Assembly: GCA_018334525.1 (NCBI GenBank)
Contig: JAGXLT010000002.1
Coordinates: 1 to 15,090, forward strand
Direction: 5' to 3'
Length of the DNA: 15,090 nt
From: Gammaproteobacteria bacterium
GTDB taxonomy: Bacteria > Pseudomonadota > Gammaproteobacteria > Nitrococcales > Nitrococcaceae
The translations under genes were made by a program, and so were the position numbers. Every line of letters starts with the position of its first letter. Within the stretch, counting starts at the first letter, position 1. Below are positions 6,712-15,024 of this stretch, one piece after another. The notes beneath the pieces were generated by a model. That model ran no database searches. It worked only from the letters and a program-made list of their open reading frames with translations, and was not told the DNA's origin.

Positions 6712-7575
6712 GTTGTCGGTGCTGCTCTCGATCGCCAGGCGATCACAGAGCGGCGAGCGATTTTTCGCTCTGCAGACCCAGACATCCAGGTCTTTACTCA
6801 ATTGTCGCTGCGCGGCCTCAGCCGCAGACTGCGACGCAAACTCAGCAAATACGCAACTTCCCGTTCCCGTGAGCTTCGCAGCCCCTAACCGATCGAGCTC
6901 ATCGAGCACCGCGGCAATTTTCGAGTACAACCGCCGGACTACCGGCTCACAATCGTTGCGCATACCTTTATCCCCAACGGCGCGTATTGTTAACTCTGCG
7001 GTATTGCGTGTCAATTTACTGTCATGAAAAACAACTGCCGTTTGCACATTCACGCCCGGATTCACGATAACCAGCCAGGGCTGATCCATATCTATCGGTG
7101 TCAATACTTCACCAACACCATCAGCCCAGGCGGCAACACCGCCGACAAACACCGGCACATCGGCACCAAGTTGTAGTGCTAAGGCGTGTAGATCCGTTGG
7201 CGTCAGCGAACATCCCCACAATTGATTCAAGGCAACCAATGTCGTCGCGGCGTTTGAGCTTCCTCCTCCCAAACCGCCGCCAACCGGAATGCGTTTTTTC
7301 AGGTGAATACTGACACCTTGGGTAATGCCTGCTTGAGCACGGAGCAGCGTCGCTGCCCTGACCACCAGATCCTGTTCTGGCGCTAAATCCGCCATCCCGC
7401 CCGTCCTTTGTATATTCGGGCGCCGGGTCAGCGTAAAGGTTAATTCATCAACCGGCTCAACGAACTGAAAAGCCGTTTGCAACGTGTGGTAACCATCAGG
7501 CCGACGGCCGGTTATATGCAAAAACCGATTGATTTTGGCTGGGGCCGGCCATGGTGGGCTGTAGGTATCGCTCAT
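6691..7575 (-). CDS. ispE: 4-diphosphocytidyl-2-C-methyl-D-erythritol kinase
   Basis: A 294-residue GHMP kinase that phosphorylates CDP-methylerythritol in the MEP pathway to isopentenyl diphosphate. Seen: PAPAKINRFLHITGRRPDGYH (starting at residue 10; catalytic K14), the glycine-rich ATP loop PVGGGLGGGSSNAA (97-110), and LGADVPVF with the catalytic aspartate D139. It is slightly longer than E. coli (283). The last residues WGVAKR and the TAA stop are encoded by the 5' part of tRNA-Gln, so RNase P cleavage at the tRNA 5' end would remove the stop codon from that transcript. The start overlaps the lolB stop by ATGA. Confidence 0.96.
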   Translation of the reverse strand: MSDTYSPPWPAPAKINRFLHITGRRPDGYHTLQTAFQFVEPVDELTFTLTRRPNIQRTGGMADLAPEQDLVVRAATLLRAQAGITQGVSIHLKKRIPVGGGLGGGSSNAATTLVALNQLWGCSLTPTDLHALALQLGADVPVFVGGVAAWADGVGEVLTPIDMDQPWLVIVNPGVNVQTAVVFHDSKLTRNTAELTIRAVGDKGMRNDCEPVVRRLYSKIAAVLDELDRLGAAKLTGTGSCVFAEFASQSAAEAAQRQLSKDLDVWVCRAKNRSPLCDRLAIESSTDNWGVAKR

Positions 7576-8168
7576 TGTTCAATCGTCCAGCTACGTACCA
7601 CAAGGCGAACCTTTGAACCTTCACCTTCAGCCCAAATTCGACCGGGTAACTGATAACCATCTACCGCTTGGTACCGACCATACTGAACGATCCAGCCGTT
7701 TTGCCGAAGCTCAACGAGCTGACCGGACGTATTAATCCGCACTTGCCCCGGCAGCCACGGTGCTGCGTGTCCTGTTATCCAAAAGCGCAGAATTTCCACC
7801 GGCCAATCCATGCCTGTCACTGCCTGCAATAGTTCACGCGCATCACGTGCCACATACGTTTCACCGTCACCGGTTCGCAGCACGACCTCATCGTTGTCGC
7901 GGCGTAAGTCCAGACTTCCGATACCCAATGTTCCCTGCATTGTCAGTTGATAACGCGCCGCTGACTGCGACCATTGCAAACTGGCACTGCCCGCCTCACC
8001 ACCTGCCTCAAGCCCAGCACGGCCCTCCATGACCCAATGAGGCGGGCGTGCCGGTGCCGACCATTCAGTCACCTCTAATACCTGCACCTGCTCTTCCGCT
8101 GTGATGGGTGGTTTTATTGCACAACCTGTCAGCAGCAGAACGGGCAAAATCGCTAAAACGCCTCTCAT
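7572..8168 (-). CDS. lolB: Outer-membrane lipoprotein insertion factor LolB
   Basis: A 198-residue lipoprotein matching LolB, which receives lipoproteins from the periplasmic chaperone LolA and places them in the outer membrane. The signal peptide MRGVLAILPVLLLTGC ends in a lipobox (LLTG) with lipidated C16. Residue +2 is alanine, predicting outer-membrane location. The remaining sequence fits a single beta-barrel-like domain: 'HWVMEGRAGLEAGGEAGSASLQW', 'YQLTMQGTLGIGSL', and 'LLQAVTGMDWPVEILRFWITG', the usual LolB block before the C-terminal strands. The length agrees with family members (about 200). It overlaps the preceding TPR gene and the following ispE by four bases each. lolB next to ispE is the standard gammaproteobacterial order. 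Confidence 0.93.
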   Translation of the reverse strand: MRGVLAILPVLLLTGCAIKPPITAEEQVQVLEVTEWSAPARPPHWVMEGRAGLEAGGEAGSASLQWSQSAARYQLTMQGTLGIGSLDLRRDNDEVVLRTGDGETYVARDARELLQAVTGMDWPVEILRFWITGHAAPWLPGQVRINTSGQLVELRQNGWIVQYGRYQAVDGYQLPGRIWAEGEGSKVRLVVRSWTIEQ

Positions 8169-9772
8169 GGATCAAGCCTTTGTATTGTTTCGCGCAACAC
8201 CGGGTGGTCGGGATGGGCGCTCAGCACCGATGCCCAGATTTCTCTTGCCTTCGCCCGATGCCCCAGCACCCATAACACCTCACCCAAATGCGCTGAAATC
8301 TCCGGATCATCTGAGGCAAGGGCATGCGCTTTTTCCAAGTAGCTCAAGGCGCGCTCAAACTCTCCCTGCCGGAAAGCGGCCCATCCCATGCTGTCAATGA
8401 TCGCCGGGTCTTCCGGTGCCGCCTCATAGGCGCGCTGAATCATGGCTGCGCCTTCATCAATTCGATCAGTCTGATCAACCAGGGTATACCCCAGCGCATT
8501 CAGGGCTGCGGAATTATTCGGATCAACAGCCAGAATTTCCTCTAATGCTTCGATTGCCGGTTCTATCGCCGCAAGCATTACAAGAACAAGAGCGCGGCTA
8601 TATCGCAGATTCAAGTCATCGGGATGCGCCAGCAAGCCAGCATTGAACACCTGTAAGGCAGCCCCCGGTTTGTCCTGCATGCGCAGCATTTCCCCTTCAC
8701 TGCGCCATGCATTCGCGGCAAGCTCGGAATGTGCCGAGCGCACCGCACTGAGCTCTTCATAAGCTTCATCAAAACGCTCCAGCCGTGCCAAAACCCAAGC
8801 AACACGCAGCCTCGCTTCGCCCTGCAGGGATCCACGCACATTACGGTAGTAACGCAAGGCCTCGGTCCAAACCGCACCTTGCTCGGCCAACTGCCCGAGC
8901 CAAAAATTTGCCTGATCCGCTTGACCCGGCTGTTCTTTAAGTTCGCGTAATAACTGCCCGGCATAACGCAAATCGCCCGCTTGCATCGCAAGCATCGCCG
9001 CATTGGTCATTATTTCAGAGGAACTCACATCATCTTCCATTAGCCCGCGATAGGCGGCCAATGCCAATGCGCTTTGCTCCTGCATCAACAACACATCGAC
9101 TCTCAACAACCTCGCAGTCACCCAATCGGGGCGTAAGACCAGGGCCTGCTCAACCGCGTCACGCGCCACACTCAGAGCTTCGCGTGATAAGGCAAGCCGA
9201 GCCAGTGCCAGTTGTGCTGCTGCGGAATCGGGTTGTTCTGCAGCGAGTCGTTGCATCAACGTAAGCGCTTCTTCCGGCATATCGGGCTGCATCAGCAGGC
9301 TGCCGAGCCTTCCGATCAGAGCATCCCGCTCCGAGGGCTCAGCCGGTAAATTTTCACTTAACGCAGCATAAGCGGCTTCTAAATTGCCCTGCCGGATGTT
9401 CAGCACACCCAATAACTGACGCGCATCGATACTGTCCGGCGCTAAAGACAACCAGCGTTTTGTCGCAGCCATCCCCGCCGCGTAATCATCTTCGCGCAGT
9501 GCAACCTCTACCGCGCGGCGCGCTATTTGTGCATCGTGGCTTTGCTCTGCCGCTGCTCCGTATGCTTCGATGCCCATGTCCGCCTGGCCCCGGGCCAAAG
9601 CCATTTCTGCTAACAAAATTCTGGTAAGCACCGCGTCGTCAGGAATCGGATCCAACTCTGCTGATTCCACCCACCGAAGATCCGCCGGAACCCCCGCCCT
9701 GCCTGATTCATACAGCGACGAACCGGCACAACCAGTAAGCAGCAACGCCCCACATAACGGGAGCCATTTCAT
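8165..9772 (-). CDS. TPR-repeat outer-membrane lipoprotein (LbcA-like)
   Basis: A 535-residue lipoprotein built almost wholly from tetratricopeptide repeats. The signal MKWLPLCGALLLTGC ends in a lipobox with C15 and alanine at +2, predicting the outer membrane. Helical repeats run to the C-terminus; clear examples carry 'LGYTLVDQTDRIDEGAAMIQRAYEAAPEDPAIIDSMGW...' and 'LSYLEKAHALASDDPEISAHLGEVLW' type units. The frame stays open to an ATG at 9799 and a TTG at 9802, but those starts put charged residues before an otherwise normal signal peptide, so 9772 is preferred. Position and form match Pseudomonas aeruginosa PA4667, which I recall as LbcA, the partner of the periplasmic protease CtpA. That function is inferred from position and architecture only. 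It heads the lolB-ispE-prs transcription unit. Confidence 0.85.
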   Translation of the reverse strand: MKWLPLCGALLLTGCAGSSLYESGRAGVPADLRWVESAELDPIPDDAVLTRILLAEMALARGQADMGIEAYGAAAEQSHDAQIARRAVEVALREDDYAAGMAATKRWLSLAPDSIDARQLLGVLNIRQGNLEAAYAALSENLPAEPSERDALIGRLGSLLMQPDMPEEALTLMQRLAAEQPDSAAAQLALARLALSREALSVARDAVEQALVLRPDWVTARLLRVDVLLMQEQSALALAAYRGLMEDDVSSSEIMTNAAMLAMQAGDLRYAGQLLRELKEQPGQADQANFWLGQLAEQGAVWTEALRYYRNVRGSLQGEARLRVAWVLARLERFDEAYEELSAVRSAHSELAANAWRSEGEMLRMQDKPGAALQVFNAGLLAHPDDLNLRYSRALVLVMLAAIEPAIEALEEILAVDPNNSAALNALGYTLVDQTDRIDEGAAMIQRAYEAAPEDPAIIDSMGWAAFRQGEFERALSYLEKAHALASDDPEISAHLGEVLWVLGHRAKAREIWASVLSAHPDHPVLRETIQRLDP

Positions 9773-9886
9773 GTAGCCTGCGGGACTAATTCGTTCCATC
9801 AATATTCTCGCGTTAGCTAAAAAGCATCGAAGACGGATAACATAGTGTGATTATTTCAGTTTCATAGTGCCAGTTACTCAAACTCA
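9773..9886. promoter_or_regulatory. Divergent promoter region between the TPR lipoprotein gene and hemA
   Basis: This 114-base gap separates two divergent operons and must hold promoters for both. For the reverse strand a weak sigma-70-like pair is visible: TTGAGT (9876-9881) and TGAAAT (9853-9858) with 17 bases between, four of six matches each. For hemA only a poor candidate is seen (TTAGCT, 19 bases, TAACAT). No clear operator or terminator was found. Confidence 0.35.
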
Positions 9887-11164
9887 ATGCCTGTTGTCAC
9901 CCTTGGCCTAAATCATAAAACAGCACCGGTGCCGGTTCGCGAGCGGGTTGTCATATCAACCGATCGTCTGGACGCGGCACTACGGGCTTTGGCGCAGCGA
10001 CCCGGTGTTTGCGAGGCAGCTGTCATCTCCACGTGCAATCGCACCGAAATTCATGCAGTACTGTCGCCTGAGGCTACACCCGCTATTTTGCAGCGCTGGC
10101 TCGAGACCGAGCAGGGCCTCGAACCCGGCTGGCTCACCCCCTATCTTTATGTGCACGAAGGGCGAGACGCAATTCGGCATTTATTACGTGTTGGCGCCGG
10201 CTTAGACTCTTTGGTCCTCGGAGAGCCACAAATCCTTGGACAAGCAAAACTGGCCTATCACTCCGCAGCACGGGCCGGGTTACTCGGCCAGATACTGCAA
10301 CGTCTGTTTCAGCATGCGTTCGCCGTCGCAAAGCGAGTGCGTACAGAAACCGACATCGGCGCCTACCCGGTCTCTGTTGCGTTTGCCGCCGTTACCCTGG
10401 CGCGTCAGATTTTCGGAGGGCTTGAATCCAGCGCAGCGCTGCTGATCGGTGCCGGCGAAATGATCGAGCTGACTGCAAGGCATTTCCATGAACAACCAGT
10501 CAAAGAATTATTCATAGCCAACCGCAGTCAGGAACGTGCAGAGCGGCTGGCGATGCTGCATACCGGCACAGCGCTCACCCTTGATCAGATCCCGTCGCAT
10601 CTTGCCAGGGTAGACATTGTTGTATCCTGCACGGCAAGTGAGCAGGCCGTCGTCGAGTTGAATGCTGTTAAAGACGCTCTAAAACACCGGCGTCGACGTC
10701 CGATTTTTATGGTTGACCTTGCCGTGCCGCGTGATATTGAGCCTGCCATCGAGCAACTCGACGACGTCTTTTTATATAGCATCGACGACTTGCGCGGTGT
10801 GGTTGAGCGTAATATGCAGTCGCGCGCTGAGGCGGCCGAAGCTGCTGAAGGACTCGTGGAAACACAGACCGACCGCTTTATGGACTGGGTTCGCACACTG
10901 GATGCGGTCAGTACCATTCGGCGGTTTCGACAACATGGCGAGCGGGAGCGTGAACTTGCCCTCGAACAGGCACGGCGCAGCCTGGCTGCCGGACAACCCC
11001 CGGAGCGGGTACTCGAAGTTTTAGCTCATCGACTGACCCGCAAGCTATTACATGTTCCGACAGTAGGATTACGCCAGGCCGCACGCACAGGGGATCCGGC
11101 GATTGTTCAGCAAAGTCGCTGGCTGCTAGGTCTGGAAGACAGCGATGAGAAGGATAAAGAATGA
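9887..11164 (+). CDS. hemA: Glutamyl-tRNA reductase
   Basis: A 425-residue enzyme that reduces glutamyl-tRNA to glutamate-1-semialdehyde with NADPH, the first step of the C5 route to heme. The N-terminal domain has '[14 protein letters not shown]' and the catalytic cysteine C50 in [12 protein letters not shown]. Next come '[13 protein letters not shown]', the NADPH-binding GAGEM (188-192), '[12 protein letters not shown]', and '[12 protein letters not shown]'. A C-terminal dimerisation helix bundle follows, with [14 protein letters not shown] near the end. The length is typical (about 420). The ATG has no strong ribosome binding site. The stop overlaps prfA by ATGA, the common hemA-prfA coupling. 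Confidence 0.97.
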   Translation: MPVVTLGLNHKTAPVPVRERVVISTDRLDAALRALAQRPGVCEAAVISTCNRTEIHAVLSPEATPAILQRWLETEQGLEPGWLTPYLYVHEGRDAIRHLLRVGAGLDSLVLGEPQILGQAKLAYHSAARAGLLGQILQRLFQHAFAVAKRVRTETDIGAYPVSVAFAAVTLARQIFGGLESSAALLIGAGEMIELTARHFHEQPVKELFIANRSQERAERLAMLHTGTALTLDQIPSHLARVDIVVSCTASEQAVVELNAVKDALKHRRRRPIFMVDLAVPRDIEPAIEQLDDVFLYSIDDLRGVVERNMQSRAEAAEAAEGLVETQTDRFMDWVRTLDAVSTIRRFRQHGERERELALEQARRSLAAGQPPERVLEVLAHRLTRKLLHVPTVGLRQAARTGDPAIVQQSRWLLGLEDSDEKDKE

Positions 11165-12249
11165 AGGACTCGCTTCGGCGCAAACTCGAAAGACTGGCTG
11201 AACGTCATCAGGAAATTGAAGGCCTGTTAGCCGATCCGGGCATCATTGCTGATTCGGATCAGTTCACACGGCTTTCGCGCGAATACGCACGTCTTGAACC
11301 GGTTACTCGCACGCTCGCTGATTTTGCCCATCATGAGGCGTCACTAAAAAACGCACAGGCGATGCTGTCAGAGAAAGACGCCGAGCTGCGGGAACTGGCT
11401 GAAGAAGAGGCTGAAAGCGCATCGGCTGCCTTAGAAACACTCGAAGCGCAGCTTAAAATCCTTATGCTGCCGGAAGATCCAAACGATGCCCGTAATACAT
11501 TCTTGGAGATACGGGCCGGCACCGGGGGCGATGAGGCCGCGTTATTTGCCGGCGATCTGCTGCGCATGTACTTGCGCTATGCCGAGCAGCTTGGCTGGAA
11601 AACAGAAATCATTAGTGAAAGCGACGGTGAGCAGGGCGGCTATCGCGAAGTCATTGCGCGTATTGCCGGTGATCGGGTGTTCTCCCGACTTAAGTTTGAA
11701 TCCGGTGCCCACCGCGTTCAGCGCGTACCCACCACCGAATCACAAGGGCGAATTCATACGTCGGCCTGCACAGTTGCTGTGTTGCCGGAGGCTGAGACAC
11801 TGGATGAAATTGAAATCAATCCCGCAGAGCTGCGCATTGATACCTTTCGAGCCTCCGGCGCCGGCGGGCAGCATGTGAACAAAACCGACTCCGCGGTGCG
11901 CATCACGCATCTGCCAACCGGTGTCGTTGTGGAATGCCAGGACGAAAGATCACAGCATAAGAATCGAGCAAAGGCGCTCGCGCTGTTGCAGGCACGCTTA
12001 ATGGATCAGGAACGTGATGCTGCCGCCAGTGAACGCAGCGAAACCCGAAAGCTGCTGGTGGGCAGCGGTGATCGCTCAGAGCGAATACGCACCTACAACT
12101 TTCCGCAGGGCCGGGTGACCGATCATCGAATCAATCTGACTTTATACAAACTCGATGAGATTCTGATGGGGCAACTTGACCCCATCATCGATCCATTAAT
12201 CAGTGAATATCAGGCTGATCAACTCGCTGCATTGGCCGAAGACGGCTAA
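11161..12249 (+). CDS. prfA: Peptide chain release factor 1
   Basis: A 362-residue class I release factor that reads UAA and UAG. The tripeptide that reads the stop codon is P190-T191-T192 in [18 protein letters not shown]. This fits the RF1 pattern PxT, not the RF2 pattern SPF, so RF1 is the right call, although the middle residue is usually Ala or Val. The GGQ motif is at 235-237 ([19 protein letters not shown]); Gln237 is the target of PrmC, encoded about 2 kb downstream. The N-terminal coiled-coil domain and C-terminal '[20 protein letters not shown]' block are intact, and the length matches E. coli (360). It overlaps hemA by ATGA and converges with dksA 8 bases later. Confidence 0.98.
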   Translation: MKDSLRRKLERLAERHQEIEGLLADPGIIADSDQFTRLSREYARLEPVTRTLADFAHHEASLKNAQAMLSEKDAELRELAEEEAESASAALETLEAQLKILMLPEDPNDARNTFLEIRAGTGGDEAALFAGDLLRMYLRYAEQLGWKTEIISESDGEQGGYREVIARIAGDRVFSRLKFESGAHRVQRVPTTESQGRIHTSACTVAVLPEAETLDEIEINPAELRIDTFRASGAGGQHVNKTDSAVRITHLPTGVVVECQDERSQHKNRAKALALLQARLMDQERDAAASERSETRKLLVGSGDRSERIRTYNFPQGRVTDHRINLTLYKLDEILMGQLDPIIDPLISEYQADQLAALAEDG

Positions 12250-12257
12250 GCGCGTAC

Positions 12258-12689
12258 TCAGGCAACACGTTGTTTCTCGCGAAGCTCTTCGAGTGTTTTG
12301 CAATCAACGCATAACGTTGCCGTCGGCCGCGCTTCCAGACGCCGCAAACCAATTTCTACGCCGCATTGGTCACAGTATCCGTAATCGTCAGTACGGATAC
12401 GGTCCATCGTCTGATCAATTTTACGAATGAGCTTACGCTCACGATCCCGGGTCCGCAGCTCCAACGCAAACTCTTCTTCCTGCGTTGCCCGGTCAGCCGG
12501 ATCAGCATAATGGCTCGCATCATCACGCATGTGACTGACCGTGCGCTCAACTTCGTCTTGAAGCTGCTTTTTCCACGCTTCTAAAATCGCCTGAAAATGC
12601 GCTAGTTGTGCCTCATTCATGTACTCCTCGCCTTTCTTCGGCGCGTACGGCTCAATGCCACGAACGGGGAGCGTTGCCTTGTCGGTCAT
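12258..12689 (-). CDS. dksA: RNA polymerase-binding transcription factor DksA
   Basis: A 143-residue DksA, which inserts its coiled coil into the RNA polymerase secondary channel and, with ppGpp, represses rRNA promoters and activates amino-acid promoters. The coiled-coil tip has D63 and D66 in DPADRATQEEE, matching the functional aspartates D71 and D74 of E. coli. The zinc finger has four cysteines (106, 109, 127, 130). The start at 12689 is decided by a strong GGAGGTG site four bases upstream; the open frame extends to 12722 but those codons cross the ribosome site. The coding end is 8 bases from the end of convergent prfA. The gene lies 64 bases after the DAHP synthase gene on the same strand and has its own promoter candidate. 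Confidence 0.96.
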   Translation of the reverse strand: MTDKATLPVRGIEPYAPKKGEEYMNEAQLAHFQAILEAWKKQLQDEVERTVSHMRDDASHYADPADRATQEEEFALELRTRDRERKLIRKIDQTMDRIRTDDYGYCDQCGVEIGLRRLEARPTATLCVDCKTLEELREKQRVA

Positions 12690-12701
12690 TATCCACCTCC
12701 A

Positions 12702-12745
12702 TTGAATCGGTCGATGATTCAACCCTTCAACGGGCCTCAGGTCAA
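12702..12745 (-). promoter_or_regulatory. Candidate sigma-70 promoter of dksA with overlapping inverted repeat
   Basis: On the reverse strand, TTGACC (12740-12745) and TTGAAT (12717-12722) are separated by exactly 17 bases, giving a plausible -35/-10 pair. The -10 lies in one arm of a perfect inverted repeat: TTGAATC (12702-12708) and GATTCAA (12716-12722) with a 7-base centre. The repeat ends just before the dksA ribosome site. It could be a protein-binding operator or a hairpin at the start of the transcript. Confidence 0.45.
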
Positions 12746-12753
12746 GCCCAAAA

Positions 12754-13827
12754 TTAACTGACTCTTGCTAATAATGGCTGATGCAGCCGCTGTGCGGCGT
12801 CTTTCAGCAGCTTTTCCGTGGCCGGCCAGTCGATACAGCCATCAGTAATGGAGACTCCATACTCAAGGGCTGACAAATCTTCGGTGAGCTTTTGCGCACC
12901 CCAGCCGATATTACTTTCAATCATGACTGCCACAATCGAACGGTTGCCCTCGATAATCTGGTTAACCAGATTTTCCATCACCAGTGGCTGAAGGGCAGGG
13001 TCTTTATTTGAATTGGCATGACTGCAATCCACCATCAGCTTGGTCGGCAGACCGGCATCGTCGAGTGCTTTTTCAGACAATGCGATGCTCACCGAGTCAT
13101 AATTCGGCTGCCGCCCGCCCCGCAAAACCATATGACCATAGCGGTTACCCGCCGTCCGAATAATCGCCGAACGACCCTCTTGCTGAGTAATCCCTAAAAA
13201 GCTGTGTGGACTGGAAGCGGAACGCAGCGCATTAATGGCCACTTCCAGGTTGCCGTCTGTTCCATTTTTAAATCCGACTGCCGTTGACAGGCCGCTGGCC
13301 ATCTCACGATGGGTCTGCGACTCGGTGGTTCGCGCCCCGATGGCAGTCCAACTGATCAGATCGCCCAGATACTGTGGCGTAATCGGATCAAGCGCCTCAG
13401 TCCCTGTTGGTAAACCCATCTCAGCTAACTGCAGCAGTAACTGTCGCGCCCTTGCGATGCCCTCTTCGATGTCGAAGCTGTCATCCATATAGGGGTCGTT
13501 AATCAGTCCTTTCCACCCAACAGTGGTACGCGGCTTTTCAAAATAAACGCGCATGACGATATACAGCGAATCGCTCAGCTCGTCATGCAGCGCTTTAAGC
13601 CGCCTGGCATAGTCAATAGCCGCCTCTGTATCGTGTACAGAACACGGGCCGATCACCACTAGGAGCCGCGGATCAGTGCCATCCAGAATGGCCTCTACGG
13701 TCTTACGCCCGGTCTCTACGGTTGCACGAGCTGCATCAGTTAGCGGAATGCGTGCTTTCATTTCAGCCGGCGTTGGTAATGGTTCCTGGGCAATCACATT
13801 AATATTGTCGATCGGGGCTTCGCTCAT
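12754..13827 (-). CDS. aroF: 3-deoxy-7-phosphoheptulonate synthase, AroF-like
   Basis: A 357-residue class I DAHP synthase. It condenses phosphoenolpyruvate with erythrose 4-phosphate, the entry to the shikimate pathway. Seen: 'LLVVIGPCSVHD', 'MRVYFEKPRTTVGWKGLINDP', 'GARTTESQTHREMASGLS', 'GFKNGTDG', 'VDCSHANSNKD' and 'ESNIGWG'. Blocks such as 'SDSLY.VMRV', 'GTEALDPITPQYLGDL', 'LMVDCSH' and the ending 'LLARVS' resemble E. coli AroF (tyrosine-inhibited) more than AroG or AroH; the actual effector is not proven. GTG starts at 13839 and 13830 are in frame; ATG 13827 is preferred, with GGGA seven bases upstream. No Trp or Phe leader peptide was seen. The gene sits between the convergent prfA and the divergent Trm112 gene. 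Confidence 0.94.
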   Translation of the reverse strand: MSEAPIDNINVIAQEPLPTPAEMKARIPLTDAARATVETGRKTVEAILDGTDPRLLVVIGPCSVHDTEAAIDYARRLKALHDELSDSLYIVMRVYFEKPRTTVGWKGLINDPYMDDSFDIEEGIARARQLLLQLAEMGLPTGTEALDPITPQYLGDLISWTAIGARTTESQTHREMASGLSTAVGFKNGTDGNLEVAINALRSASSPHSFLGITQQEGRSAIIRTAGNRYGHMVLRGGRQPNYDSVSIALSEKALDDAGLPTKLMVDCSHANSNKDPALQPLVMENLVNQIIEGNRSIVAVMIESNIGWGAQKLTEDLSALEYGVSITDGCIDWPATEKLLKDAAQRLHQPLLARVS

Positions 13828-13909
13828 CACTGATCCCACATCGTTAATTGGTAAAATTCAACTCCAGCCCCCATGTTAGCTCGACGCATTGAAATTGGCT
13901 ATCGCATGG

Positions 13910-13915
13910 TATTCT
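13910..13915 (+). promoter_or_regulatory. Candidate extended -10 element upstream of the Trm112-like gene
   Basis: TGGTATTCT at 13907-13915 matches an extended -10 (TG-n-TATAAT, four of six in the hexamer). The ATG at 13925 lies 10 bases after the hexamer, so a normal start site would give an mRNA with only a few leader bases. This fits the absence of a ribosome binding site. The evidence is weak. Confidence 0.3.
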
Positions 13916-13924
13916 ATAGCGACT

Positions 13925-14191
13925 ATGGGAATTGATAGAAAACTGCTCGATGTTCTTTGTTGCCCCGTGACGAAGCAACCGGTTCGGATGCTTCGCAAAG
14001 ATGAGTTGTCGGCACTGAATGCGCGCATAGACACCGGCGAGGTGCACTATCAGGACGACACGCCGGTAGAAAGCACACTCACCGAAGGCCTGATTACGGC
14101 GAATGACGAACGTGTTTACCGCATCGATGATGGCATTCCAATTATGCTGGAAGATCGCGCAATTACGTTGCGGGCCGCCGGTTTGAAGTGA
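13925..14191 (+). CDS. Trm112 / UPF0434 (YcaR-like) family protein
   Basis: An 88-residue small protein of the Trm112 family. The N-terminal block MGIDRKLLDVLCCPVTKQPV and the C-terminal block RVYRIDDGIPIMLEDRAI are diagnostic. About 30 residues in the middle are extra relative to E. coli YcaR (60). Only one Cys of the metal-binding pairs fits (CCPVTK); CPVT in place of CPVC is frequent in bacterial members, so loss of zinc is not unusual. Archaeal and eukaryotic Trm112 is an obligate partner that stabilises several methyltransferases, including Mtq2, the eukaryotic counterpart of PrmC. The role of bacterial members is poorly known. The open frame extends to a TTG at 13889, but ATG 13925 matches the family start. 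The stop overlaps the prmC start by GTGA, indicating translational coupling. Confidence 0.88.
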   Translation: MGIDRKLLDVLCCPVTKQPVRMLRKDELSALNARIDTGEVHYQDDTPVESTLTEGLITANDERVYRIDDGIPIMLEDRAITLRAAGLK

Positions 14192-15024
14192 GCGTCACGC
14201 ACACGCTGGCGCAAGCCCGACAGGCTGGCATTCTGGCATTACAAGAACAACAGACGAGCGCTGGATTAGATGTCGACTGCCTGCTAACGGCTGTGACCGG
14301 CCTCTCACGCAGCCAGATCCTGGCTTTTGATGAGCGATTACTCAGCGCTCACGAATACAAACGGTACACTGCTCTGCTGGCGCGTCGCCAACGTGGCGAG
14401 CCGATCGCGCATCTAATCGGTTATCGGGATTTTATTGATTTCACGATTAAAGTTGCGCCGTCTGTTTTAATTCCTCGCCCGGAAACCGAGCATCTGGTTG
14501 AAGCCGCCCTCGAACAGCCCGCAGACCGCGTACTTGACCTGGGTACGGGCAGCGGCTGCATCGCCATCGCGCTGGCTCGCGCCTGGCCAGCCAGCACCAT
14601 CCATGCTGTTGACCGCAGCCCGGAAGCGCTGGAGATTGCTCAGCAAAATGCCCGTGCGTTGCAGGCCGATCAGATCAGATTTTTCGCCGGTGACTGGTAT
14701 GCCCCCGTTGCCGTACAGCAGTATGCTCTGATCGTATCCAACCCGCCTTATATCGGTTTGAATGAACCCGAACTCCAACAAGGCGATGTTCGATTTGAGC
14801 CCTCACTTGCCCTAACCTCAGGCACTGACGGGCTATCGGCACTCAGACAGATCATTGCAGGCGCACCGGCCAGACTTGCCGCCGGTGGTCGTCTATGGGT
14901 GGAGCACGGCTACCAGCAGGCTCAGGCTGTACGCGAGTTAATGGCCGCGCAGCATCTGATTGATATTGAAACGCGCTACGATCTTGCCGGCCACGAACGT
15001 ATTACAGGAGGAAGAACGCAGTGA
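14188..15024 (+). CDS. prmC: Release factor glutamine methyltransferase
   Basis: A 278-residue SAM-dependent enzyme that N5-methylates the GGQ glutamine of RF1 and RF2, raising termination efficiency. The N-terminal helical domain (to about 85) binds the release factor and includes 'RRQRGEPIAHLIGYRDF'. Then come 'VLIPRPETEHLVE', SAM motif I DLGTGSGCIAIALA (near 117-130), and the catalytic NPPY (185-188) in 'IVSNPPYIGLNEPEL'. The length matches E. coli (277). The start is GTG, overlapping the Trm112-like gene; the stop overlaps the next gene's GTG. prmC usually directly follows prfA, but here dksA and aroF separate them. Confidence 0.97.
   Translation: MSVTHTLAQARQAGILALQEQQTSAGLDVDCLLTAVTGLSRSQILAFDERLLSAHEYKRYTALLARRQRGEPIAHLIGYRDFIDFTIKVAPSVLIPRPETEHLVEAALEQPADRVLDLGTGSGCIAIALARAWPASTIHAVDRSPEALEIAQQNARALQADQIRFFAGDWYAPVAVQQYALIVSNPPYIGLNEPELQQGDVRFEPSLALTSGTDGLSALRQIIAGAPARLAAGGRLWVEHGYQQAQAVRELMAAQHLIDIETRYDLAGHERITGGRTQ

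Noticed and set aside
6434-7027. 197-codon forward frame spanning prs, tRNA-Gln and ispE
   Set aside because: It crosses a tRNA and two conserved genes in antisense, and its composition is that of a shadow frame.
13889-13924. TTG start giving a 12-residue longer Trm112-like protein
   Set aside because: The extra residues do not match the family start and overlap the promoter candidate; ATG 13925 aligns with known members.
13925-14191. Loss of zinc-binding cysteines in the Trm112-like protein as a novelty
   Set aside because: CPVT instead of CPVC is common in bacterial UPF0434 proteins, so the missing cysteines are not remarkable by themselves.
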